A program made the translations under genes and the position numbers. DNA of 6,541 nucleotides, from the NCBI GenBank assembly GCA_023427845.1, contig JAEYZX010000046.1, positions 1 through 6,541 of the forward strand, given 5' to 3'. This stretch comes from Bacteroidota bacterium. Its GTDB lineage: Bacteria; Bacteroidota; Bacteroidia; Flavobacteriales; Flavobacteriaceae. Under the pieces are notes generated by a model. It did no database searches. It was not told the origin of the DNA and saw only the letters and a list, made by a program, of their open reading frames with translations. Positions 1-5,352 of the stretch are shown here, piece by piece; positions within the stretch are counted from its first letter, which is position 1, and each line of letters begins with the position of its first letter.

Positions 1-231
1 AGCGAACTGTTTGCGCTGCTTGAAGAGATTGAAGATTTCACCTCACACAACATCGAAACGACCGTAAAAGACTGGATGACGCAAAACGAAATCGGAATGG
101 GTAAAGTGATGCAGCCACTTCGGTTGAGCATTGTTGGTGCACTCAAAGGCCCACACCTATTCGACATTATTGAGCTGATCGGAAAAGAAGAAACGGTAGC
201 GCGTATCCGCCGTGCAATCGCAAATTTATAA
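1..231 (+). CDS. gltX: Glutamyl-tRNA synthetase, C-terminal part (5' end outside window)
   Basis: The frame open from base 1 encodes the last 76 residues of a class I glutamyl-tRNA synthetase and ends at TAA 229-231. The enzyme charges tRNA-Glu with glutamate in the cytoplasm. The visible part is the helical anticodon-binding end. It contains the segment GMGKVMQPLRLSIVGALKGP followed by an LFDIIELIGKEET stretch, which closely matches the conserved end of GltX (MxPLRxAlxG...P.l..ii..lGkee). The catalytic HIGH and KMSKS motifs lie upstream of the window, so activity cannot be judged. The stop codon is two bases from the stop of the convergent gene, and no U-tailed hairpin follows. Family assignment is firm. 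Discrimination between canonical GltX and other GluRS paralogues is not possible from this fragment, but a separate GlnRS gene in this window suggests a discriminating GluRS. Confidence 0.93.
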   Translation, partial: SELFALLEEIEDFTSHNIETTVKDWMTQNEIGMGKVMQPLRLSIVGALKGPHLFDIIELIGKEETVARIRRAIANL

Positions 232-233
232 AA

Positions 234-821
234 CTACTTACACGACATATGGTACGGGTTGTCGAGCATTTCGAGAACCTGGCCATTTTCGATATTTGTA
301 TCTGAATTTTCAAATGTTTTCAAACGTTCGATTAAGTTAGGACAATCCGCAAAATGTTGGGAAATAAGTTCCGAAGCTTGGTTTCGCAGCGAAATATGTT
401 GCGGACTATTGACATCGGTGAAAATCAAACTTTCGACAACTTTGTCGTTTTTATCGGCAATTACAAACTCATATCTCTTATAAGGCACCTCAAACCCACC
501 TTTGCTGACGCTGCGCTTTGTTGGAAGTACGCCTAGTTTTTTACCATCGGCGTCTGCCAGGATAAAAAATGCACGGCGTTTTCCTTTAACATCAAAAGTT
601 TGCATGACATTATCTTTATACACGGCCTTTGAAAGGTTTTTATACTTGATTCTACTCCGCTTCTCTTCATTGGGCGTGCTGTAACTCAGCCGATTGCTTG
701 CAGGTTCAACTTTAATTGACCCTTCCACAACATTTATTTTAGTGCCGTCAATTTTTTCGATAAAATCTTGAGCAATAACCTGATTACAAAACAGCAGCAA
801 CGCGATTTTTAATATTTGCAT
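234..821 (-). CDS. Uncharacterised secreted or periplasmic protein, 195 aa
   Basis: I do not recognise the family. The ATG at 819-821 is preferred because it opens a typical signal peptide: a short N-terminus with Lys5, a hydrophobic run over residues 6-12, and a probable cleavage after Ala17 (VIA-Q). A longer in-frame reading to 1046 would run over the start of the divergent SPFH gene and bury the signal peptide. Cys12 follows LLLF, which is a poor lipobox, so a soluble periplasmic or exported form is more likely than a lipoprotein. The mature part (about 178 residues) is polar and probably mostly beta: strands around 82-90 (RRAFFILAD), 112-122 and 129-135, then a helical section at about 144-170. 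Two late cysteines (160 and 194) could pair after export. The gene is convergent with gltX with a two-base gap and divergent from the SPFH gene. No Shine-Dalgarno is visible. Confidence 0.72.
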   Translation of the reverse strand: MQILKIALLLFCNQVIAQDFIEKIDGTKINVVEGSIKVEPASNRLSYSTPNEEKRSRIKYKNLSKAVYKDNVMQTFDVKGKRRAFFILADADGKKLGVLPTKRSVSKGGFEVPYKRYEFVIADKNDKVVESLIFTDVNSPQHISLRNQASELISQHFADCPNLIERLKTFENSDTNIENGQVLEMLDNPYHMSCK

Positions 822-951
822 GTGTAAGGATTTAAATTGATGTAAATTGTAGCTGTCACTTTGGTTTAGCGACCTACGCCGTCCGAATTCATTTCGGTAA
901 ACGTAAATTATTTTTCGTAATTTACCCCATATTTTAACCAAATAAATAAAC
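822..951. other. Divergent intergenic region between the secreted protein and the SPFH gene
   Basis: This AT-rich 130-base gap must hold both 5' leaders. On the - strand, TACGTTTA (bases 898-905) matches the TAnnTTTG -7 consensus at all but the last base, 76 bases before the 821 start. On the + strand, TATTTTTC (909-916) also matches except at the last base. Neither has a good TTG at the expected upstream distance, so no promoter is assigned with confidence. No Shine-Dalgarno precedes either start codon. Confidence 0.3.
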
Positions 952-1953
952 ATGGACATTCCTATTTCATTGATTGTATTTAGTATTCTGGCGTTGTTCG
1001 TATTCTTTTCGGCATTTTTTACCGTAAAGCAACAAACAGCAGTCATAATTGAACGTTTCGGAAAGTTTCAAAGTGTACGCAACTCGGGGCTTCAATTAAA
1101 GATTCCGCTTATCGACCGTATCGCAGGCCGCGTAAACCTTAAGATCCAACAGCTTGACGTTATAATAGAAACCAAAACCAAGGACAACGTTTTCGTCAAA
1201 ATGAAAGTATCGGTCCAGTTTAAGGTGATCCAGCTTAACGTATACGATGCGTTTTATAAACTCGAATATCCGCACGACCAAATTACGGCTTACGTTTTCG
1301 ACGTAGTTCGTGCCGAAGTACCGAAATTGAAACTCGACGATGTATTTGAGCGTAAAGACGATATTGCGATCGCTGTTAAACGTGAACTGAACGAAGCGAT
1401 GACTACTTACGGGTACGACATCATCAATACGCTTGTAACCGACATCGATCCGGACATTCAGGTTAAAAATGCAATGAACCGGATCAATGCTGCAGACCGT
1501 GAAAAGACTGCGGCCGAATTTGAAGCGGAAAGCTCAAGGATCCGAATCGTTGCAAAGGCAAAAGCGGAGGCTGAAAGTAAGCGTCTTCAAGGTCAGGGTA
1601 TTGCCGACCAGCGTCGTGAAATTGCACGCGGACTGGTAGAAAGCGTGGAAGTTTTGAACCACGTCGGAATCAACTCGCAGGAAGCGTCGGCATTGATTGT
1701 GGTTACGCAGCATTATGATACACTTCAGGCAATCGGCGCCGATACGAACTCGAACCTTATACTGCTTCCAAATTCGCCTCAGGCAGGAAGCGATATGCTG
1801 AACAACATGGTGGCGTCATTCAGCGCCTCGAATCAGGTTGGCGAAATGATGAAAAACAACAACAAAAAATTAAAATCAAAAAATAAGGACGAGAAGGGAT
1901 TCGATATCACACATTTAGATGACGATCCCGATAATGATACCGACAGATCATAA
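952..1953 (+). CDS. SPFH/band-7 membrane protein, HIR/stomatin-like, 333 aa
   Basis: SPFH proteins oligomerise on membranes as scaffolds that organise microdomains or regulate proteases and channels; the specific partner here is unknown. Residues about 4-24 form one hydrophobic anchor, and the next residues (VKQQTAVIIERFGKF) are the standard band-7 entry. The SPFH domain spans about 25-185 and includes QQLDV at 66-70, ETKTKDNVFV at 73-82 and AYVFDVVRAEVPKLKLDDVF at 113-132. Residues about 180-232 are Ala/Glu/Arg/Lys-rich and should form the long helix or coiled coil (ADREKTAAEFEAE, AKAKAEAESKRLQGQG). VVTQHYDTLQAIG at 250-262 fits the hypersensitive-induced-response (HIR) subgroup. The end (about 291-333) looks disordered, Lys/Asn-rich then Asp-rich. 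There is no NfeD-type partner or FtsH gene beside it. A bidirectional terminator follows the stop. The family is firm; the physiological role is not. Confidence 0.93.
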   Translation: MDIPISLIVFSILALFVFFSAFFTVKQQTAVIIERFGKFQSVRNSGLQLKIPLIDRIAGRVNLKIQQLDVIIETKTKDNVFVKMKVSVQFKVIQLNVYDAFYKLEYPHDQITAYVFDVVRAEVPKLKLDDVFERKDDIAIAVKRELNEAMTTYGYDIINTLVTDIDPDIQVKNAMNRINAADREKTAAEFEAESSRIRIVAKAKAEAESKRLQGQGIADQRREIARGLVESVEVLNHVGINSQEASALIVVTQHYDTLQAIGADTNSNLILLPNSPQAGSDMLNNMVASFSASNQVGEMMKNNNKKLKSKNKDEKGFDITHLDDDPDNDTDRS

Positions 1954-1956
1954 ATT

Positions 1957-1984
1957 AAAAAGAGGCTAAAAAGCCTCTTTTTTT
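1957..1984. terminator. Bidirectional Rho-independent terminator between the SPFH and YtxH genes
   Basis: AGAGGCT (1961-1967) pairs with AGCCTCT (1972-1978) around an AAAA loop. The stem is extended by A runs on the left and T runs on the right. On the + strand it ends in seven Ts just after the SPFH stop. Read from the other strand it also ends in a T run, so it can serve the convergent YtxH gene, whose stop is at 1993. Confidence 0.92.
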
Positions 1985-1992
1985 ATAACATT

Positions 1993-2313
1993 TTACTTCT
2001 GAAGATTGGCGGCGGCCTGTTTAAGTTCTGCGAGCTTTTCTTCCAGACGTGTTACAATGTCGCCAGCCTGTTCGGTTGCGCTTGCTGCAATGTCGTCGAA
2101 GGTCGATTTGATATCGGCCTGGCTCATTCCAAACTTGGCTTCCAAAATCTCAGTTATCTTTTCTACAAGATCGTTCCTTCTTTCCCTGAAACCTGCTTTT
2201 AGTTTTTCTCTTGTGGCTTCACCTTTGTCAGGCGCAAACAACATTCCAATACCTACTCCAATTGCTGCACCAACCAATAAGGCGGCAACAGCTTTTCCAG
2301 ATTTATCCGACAT
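1993..2313 (-). CDS. YtxH-domain small membrane-anchored protein, 106 aa
   Basis: The N-terminus matches the YtxH domain: a Gly/Ala-rich transmembrane segment at about 7-27 (AVAALLVGAAIGVGIGMLF), immediately followed by the conserved APDKGEATREKL motif at 28-39. The rest (about 40-106) is a charged amphipathic helix or coiled coil rich in Glu, Lys and Ala, with EEKLAELKQAAANLQK at the end. YtxH proteins are small envelope-associated proteins often linked to general stress. Their molecular activity is not established, so no reaction is assigned. The ATG at 2311-2313 gives the usual length of about 100 residues and lies 18 bases after a -7-like element (2332-2339). The gene is a single-gene unit that converges on the SPFH gene and shares its terminator. 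Confidence 0.88.
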   Translation of the reverse strand: MSDKSGKAVAALLVGAAIGVGIGMLFAPDKGEATREKLKAGFRERRNDLVEKITEILEAKFGMSQADIKSTFDDIAASATEQAGDIVTRLEEKLAELKQAAANLQK

Positions 2314-2331
2314 AATTTTTTGGTTTTATTT

Positions 2332-2339
2332 TAAAGGTA
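2332..2339 (-). promoter_or_regulatory. Probable -7 promoter element of the YtxH gene
   Basis: The - strand reads TACCTTTA, seven of eight with a mismatch only at the final G of the Bacteroidota TAnnTTTG consensus. It sits 18 bases before the start codon, as at glnS and folB. No clear TTG is found 17-23 bases upstream, so the call is moderate. Confidence 0.42.
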
Positions 2340-2460
2340 GGCTGAAAATGGTCGCTTTTGTGTTAACAGGTCGTTAAAGCAATAAATTTCAGAATAAAAA
2401 CTGTTTAGACCACCATTATTGCGACATCTTTATTCCAACGGCACTTTGGGTCGGCAGAAT

Positions 2461-2501
2461 AAAAAAAAGGCCTTAAATCCTGCGATTCAAAGCCCTTTTT
2501 T
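2461..2501 (-). terminator. Rho-independent terminator of glnS
   Basis: On the - strand, about 65 bases after the glnS stop, an imperfect hairpin forms. The inner stem AATC/GATT closes a CTGC loop (GCAG on the - strand). Outer CTT/AAG and GG/CC pairs follow, with a C-C mismatch and small bulges. The A/T flanks end in eight Ts on the - strand (bases 2461-2468). It lies well placed between glnS and the YtxH promoter. Confidence 0.85.
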
Positions 2502-2565
2502 ATATCAGAAAACTATCGTTTAATTTATATCGATAAAGTTTTTCAATACACGATTATCGACCGTG

Positions 2566-2976
2566 CTAATCGAGTAAATTCCGTACTTCGGCATTTTTTT
2601 CAGTTTCGCGTAAAGCTGAAAGCTGCGATTCGAAATCGATTAAATTAGTTCCATCTTTTTTAAGATTATGAATACCTTCGATCCTTACAAAAGGCGATTC
2701 GCTTCGTAACGACATCGAATACAATTTATGCAGAACCTCGGTATCGACATCAGAATATTTGATTGTTTCCGAGTGTTTCAAAATAAAGTTTGCGAACAAA
2801 AGTGAACTCTTGTTGTTGTTGATGTTCTTCTTAAGCGCATTTTGAAGCAGAGTCAAATTTGAGATTGACCTGATACTTTCGCCAATCGAATTTTCGATGA
2901 CCAGCCGTTCTTCAGCAGTTGCAACCTTAAAATATTTATTGATTTCCTTCAGGCTGTTGTTGATGCTGTTTTCTTC
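2566..2976 (-). other. Helical C-terminal tail of GlnRS (residues 561-696)
   Basis: This part of glnS has no counterpart in the roughly 550-residue GlnRS type. It reads as a series of amphipathic helices (NSLKEINKYFK, ERLVIENSIGESIRSISN, LTLLQNALKKN, SSLLFANFILKHSE, VLHKLYSMSLRSES) and ends in a HEAT-like helix pair with FVRIEGIHNLKK and ESQLSALRETEKNAEVRNLL. A NINNNKSS linker lies at about 611-618. The sequence does not resemble YqeY, the tail known on some bacterial GlnRS proteins. Reading frame and codon style continue smoothly from the core, so a sequencing frameshift is unlikely. A role in tRNA binding or protein contacts is inference only. Confidence 0.7.
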
Positions 2977-4656
2977 TTTCTTACCTTTTTCTTCCCAAGC
3001 ATCTTTTAATCCGACGGTTCGGTTAAATACTAATTTTGTATCAGTTGAATCCTTGTCTACCGTAAAATAACCAACGCGTTGAAACTGATACTTTTCTTCA
3101 ATTTTTGCACCTTTTAAACTCGGCTCGACGTAACCCGTCACGACCTTTAGCGAATCGGGATTCACAAATTCAAGAAAGTCCCGTTCCTTATGTGAATCAG
3201 GAGCTTCATCGGTAAACAAGCGATCGTACAAACGCACTTCCGCTTCGATTGCGTGCGCGACGGAAACCCAGTGCAACGTACCGGAAACCTTACGCTGACT
3301 CGCTTCGGTGCCGCTGCCGCTAAGGCTGTGGGTGTCGTAGGTCGCGTGAATTTCGGTAATGTTTCCGTCTGTGTCTTTAACCACGCTTTCACCTTTGATG
3401 ATGTAGGCATTCTTCAAGCGGACCTCCTTTCCGATCGACAAACGGAAAAATTTGCTTGGTGCTTCTTCCATAAAATCCTCACGTTCAATGAAAATTTCAC
3501 GTGAAAACGGTACTTTTCGGTAACCTGCACTTTCGTCCTCCTGATTGTTTTCGGCGTCAAGCCACTCTTCTTTACCTTCCGGATAATTTGTTATTACAAG
3601 CTTTACAGGATCGAGAACTGCCATTACGCGAGGCGCGGTTTTGTTCAGGTCTTCACGGATGTAAAACTCCAAAAGCGAAACATCGATCAGGTTTTCGCGT
3701 TTTGCGATTCCGATTCCGTTTGCGAAATTCCGAAGTGATGCAGCCGTATAACCACGCCGACGTAATCCGGAAACAGTCGACATCCGCGGATCGTCCCAAC
3801 CGTTGACGTGCTTTTCATTTACCAACTGAAGCAATTTGCGCTTGCTGACAACAGTATGCGATAGGTTTCTGCGGGCGAACTCACGCTGTTTTGGGCGAAC
3901 CTTTCCTTCTTCATAAATCTGGTCTAAAAACCAATCATAAAGTTCGCGGTGCGGTAGAAATTCAAGTGTGCAGAACGAGTGTGTTATTTCTTCTATATAA
4001 TCACTTTCACCGTGAGCCCAATCGTACATTGGATAAATGCACCACTTATTCCCTGTACGGTGATGATGCTTGTGCAAAATCCGGTACATGATTGGATCGC
4101 GCATAAGCATGTTGGTCGATTTCATATCGATTTTAGCGCGTAAAATATGCGATCCTTCGGGAAACTCACCGTTTTTCATTCGCTCAAACAAATCGAGGTT
4201 TTCGGCGACAGAACGGTTGCGGTACGGCGAATCGACACCGGGAATTGTGGGAGTTCCTTTTTGTTCGGCCATTTCTTCCGATGTCTGACTGTCGACATAC
4301 GCCTTGCCATTCTTAATAAACATCACGGCCCAATCGTACAACTGATCGAAATAATCGGATGCGTATCTTTCTTCTGCCCATTTGTAGCCAAGCCACTCCA
4401 CGTCGCGTTTTATCGCATCCACAAATTCCTGTTCTTCCTTTGCAGGATTCGTATCGTCAAAACGCAGGTTCACCGGCGCATTATAATCGATTCCGAGGCC
4501 GAAATTCAATGCAATCGAACTCGCGTGCCCGATGTGCAGATAACCATTGGGTTCCGGTGGGAAACGAAAGCGAAGTTTATTGGGCGATAATCCTTTTTTA
4601 AGATCCTCTTCTATGATTTGTTCTATGAAATTCAGCGATTTTTCTTCAGTTGACAT
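2566..4656 (-). CDS. glnS: Glutaminyl-tRNA synthetase with helical C-terminal extension, 696 aa
   Basis: The enzyme ligates glutamine to tRNA-Gln, using ATP, in the cytoplasm. The class I Rossmann core is clear: PPEPNGYLHIGH at 33-44 holds the HIGH motif, LRFDDTNP is at 64-71, and the YDWAHGESDYIEEITHS region is at 211-227. VVSKRK at 269-274 stands for KMSKS. The beta-barrel anticodon-binding part spans about 340-556 and ends with FNRTVGLKDAW at 544-554, where the E. coli enzyme also ends. About 136 further residues (561-696) make this protein longer than the usual 550. The start at 4654-4656 (MSTEEKSLNF) is chosen because a good -7 element lies 18 bases upstream; the longer reading to 4755 would begin before that promoter. 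The gene is divergent from folB and has its own terminator. Presence of GlnRS implies that tRNA-Gln need not be made by the amidotransferase route. Confidence 0.97.
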   Translation of the reverse strand: MSTEEKSLNFIEQIIEEDLKKGLSPNKLRFRFPPEPNGYLHIGHASSIALNFGLGIDYNAPVNLRFDDTNPAKEEQEFVDAIKRDVEWLGYKWAEERYASDYFDQLYDWAVMFIKNGKAYVDSQTSEEMAEQKGTPTIPGVDSPYRNRSVAENLDLFERMKNGEFPEGSHILRAKIDMKSTNMLMRDPIMYRILHKHHHRTGNKWCIYPMYDWAHGESDYIEEITHSFCTLEFLPHRELYDWFLDQIYEEGKVRPKQREFARRNLSHTVVSKRKLLQLVNEKHVNGWDDPRMSTVSGLRRRGYTAASLRNFANGIGIAKRENLIDVSLLEFYIREDLNKTAPRVMAVLDPVKLVITNYPEGKEEWLDAENNQEDESAGYRKVPFSREIFIEREDFMEEAPSKFFRLSIGKEVRLKNAYIIKGESVVKDTDGNITEIHATYDTHSLSGSGTEASQRKVSGTLHWVSVAHAIEAEVRLYDRLFTDEAPDSHKERDFLEFVNPDSLKVVTGYVEPSLKGAKIEEKYQFQRVGYFTVDKDSTDTKLVFNRTVGLKDAWEEKGKKEENSINNSLKEINKYFKVATAEERLVIENSIGESIRSISNLTLLQNALKKNINNNKSSLLFANFILKHSETIKYSDVDTEVLHKLYSMSLRSESPFVRIEGIHNLKKDGTNLIDFESQLSALRETEKNAEVRNLLD

Positions 4657-4674
4657 TATTCGGAGTTTGAGCGG

Positions 4675-4682
4675 CAAAGTTA
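4675..4682 (-). promoter_or_regulatory. -7 promoter element of glnS
   Basis: The - strand reads TAACTTTG, a full match to TAnnTTTG, 18 bases before the chosen glnS ATG. That predicts a leader of only about 10-13 bases. No TTG is present 17-23 bases upstream. The element fixes the start at 4656 rather than the upstream in-frame ATG at 4755. Confidence 0.65.
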
Positions 4683-4716
4683 TCAAAAATTGTTCGTTTG
4701 TTACCGGAAGTTTCGA

Positions 4717-4750
4717 TTGTTGAAAGGCTTGCGCGGAATTACTACCTTTA
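4717..4750 (+). promoter_or_regulatory. Promoter of folB (-33 TTG and -7 TACCTTTA)
   Basis: TTGTTG (4717-4722) is followed after 20 bases by TACCTTTA (4743-4750), which fits the flavobacterial TTG / TAnnTTTG promoter with one mismatch in the last base. The -7 element ends 17 bases before the folB ATG at 4768. It covers the in-frame ATG at 4750, which argues against that earlier start. Confidence 0.68.
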
Positions 4751-4767
4751 TGCATTATTTATCTATC

Positions 4768-5127
4768 ATGGGAATCATCAGACTTAAAAATATCCGAACC
4801 TTTTCCTACCATGGCTGTTTGGAAGAAGAAAGCAAAATCGGTTCTGAATATTCAGTTGATCTTGAAATCAAAACGGATCTCCGGAAATCCAAACTATCAG
4901 ACAAGTTAGAGGACACCGTTGACTATGTTTATTTACACAATGTTGTAGTTGAGGAAATGGCAATCCGCTCAAATCTGCTTGAGCATGTTGCAAACCGAAT
5001 CGTCTCCCGAATTTTTATGGAAGTCGCTGCAGTTTCCAGAATAACCGTGGGCGTTTCAAAAATCAATCCGCCGATTGGCGGAGATGTTGAAGCGGTGACC
5101 ATCGTGCTGGAAGAATACCGGAATTAG
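4768..5127 (+). CDS. folB: Dihydroneopterin aldolase, 119 aa
   Basis: FolB cleaves 7,8-dihydroneopterin to 6-hydroxymethyl-7,8-dihydropterin and glycolaldehyde in folate synthesis. It acts in the cytoplasm as a ring-shaped oligomer. The length (119 residues) and motifs fit well. FSYHGCLEEE at 12-21 carries Glu21, equivalent to the catalytic-site Glu22 of the S. aureus enzyme. TVDY at 50-53 matches the TVHY pterin-pocket segment, LLEHVANRI at 70-78 holds the substrate-binding Glu72, and SKINPPIGG at 97-105 holds the catalytic Lys98. The ATG at 4768 is chosen over in-frame ATGs at 4690 and 4750 because MGIIRLKNI aligns with known FolB starts and the others lie in or before the promoter. No other folate gene is adjacent. 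The stop codon is part of the first TTAGAC repeat word, and no clear terminator follows. Confidence 0.94.
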   Translation: MGIIRLKNIRTFSYHGCLEEESKIGSEYSVDLEIKTDLRKSKLSDKLEDTVDYVYLHNVVVEEMAIRSNLLEHVANRIVSRIFMEVAAVSRITVGVSKINPPIGGDVEAVTIVLEEYRN

Positions 5128-5198
5128 ACGCGCTTCGCTTTAGACACTAGACTGTTAGACACGCCTGCGGCTATAGACGTTAGACTGGACTCTTAGAT
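5124..5198. repeat. TTAGAC-word repeat array, left part
   Basis: TTAGAC occurs at 5124, 5140, 5155 and 5180, with variants CTAGAC (5147), ATAGAC (5173) and TTAGAT (5193). The words build two adjacent composite units: 5124-5154 and 5155-5187. Each has a TTAGAC, a short GC-rich mini-palindrome (GCG-CTT-CGC or GCC-TGC-GGC), another TAGAC, a spacer base or three, a TAGAC and then TG. The first word includes the folB stop codon. No open reading frame of note is present. Such word arrays are, from memory, common between flavobacterial genes. Confidence 0.75.
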
Positions 5199-5208
5199 GT
5201 AGGTTTCT

Positions 5209-5284
5209 AGCCCTGATTGAAGCGTAAATCCTTTTTGGCGCTTCTTTAGCGCTAAAAAGATTGCAGCGGAAAGCAGGAATAGCT
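5209..5284. repeat. Palindromic intergenic element with a 12-bp stem
   Basis: CTTTTTGGCGCT (5231-5242) pairs with AGCGCTAAAAAG (5248-5259) around a TCTTT loop, giving 12 pairs with one G-T. Outside it, GATTGAAGCG (5215-5224) and GATTGCAGCG (5259-5268) form a near-identical direct repeat. AGCCCTG (5209-5215) can pair with CAGG and GCT (5274-5277, 5282-5284) around a bulge. The polarity is wrong for a terminator: Ts come before and As after the stem on both strands. From memory, similar AGCCCTGATTG...hairpin...AAAGCAGGAATAGC modules recur in flavobacterial genomes; this was not checked. Confidence 0.62.
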
Positions 5285-5288
5285 TCAA

Positions 5289-5330
5289 ATAGACATGCAT
5301 AGAGACACCTCGGCTTTAGACTTTAGACTA
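5289..5330. repeat. TTAGAC-word repeat array, right part
   Basis: ATAGAC (5289) and TTAGAC (5316 and 5323) continue the array beyond the palindromic element. The segment 5299-5330, AGAC then ACCTCGGCT then two TTAGACs, follows the same plan as the two left composite units. The array is therefore split by the palindromic element. Confidence 0.65.
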
Positions 5331-5352
5331 AATACTCATTATTTCAAAAGTG

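Noticed and set aside
257..279. Hairpin GGTT-TCGA/TCGA-AACC as a gltX terminator
   Set aside because: It lies inside the coding sequence of the opposite gene, has a mismatch, and is not followed by a T run on either strand.
822..1046. N-terminal extension of the secreted protein up to 1046 on the - strand
   Set aside because: It would overlap the start of the SPFH gene and place the signal peptide 75 residues inside the protein. The extension is low in coding character, and the internal Met at 821 starts a textbook signal peptide.
2566..2976. YqeY domain fused to GlnRS
   Set aside because: The tail lacks recognisable YqeY sequence features and looks like HEAT-type helices instead.
3253..4601. 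Several open frames of 66-147 codons opposite glnS, for example 4147-4590 on +
   Set aside because: They are antisense shadows of a strongly conserved gene, show no recognisable domains, and have no promoter or ribosome-site support.
4657..4755. Upstream start for glnS at 4755 on the - strand
   Set aside because: The full-match -7 element at 4675-4682 lies downstream of that ATG, and the extra 33 residues do not resemble a GlnRS N-terminus.
4690..4767. Earlier folB starts at 4690 or 4750
   Set aside because: They lie within or upstream of the folB promoter, and FolB proteins begin at the MGIIRLKN position.
5231..5259. The 12-bp stem as a folB terminator
   Set aside because: Its T tract precedes the stem and an A tract follows it on both strands, the reverse of an intrinsic terminator.
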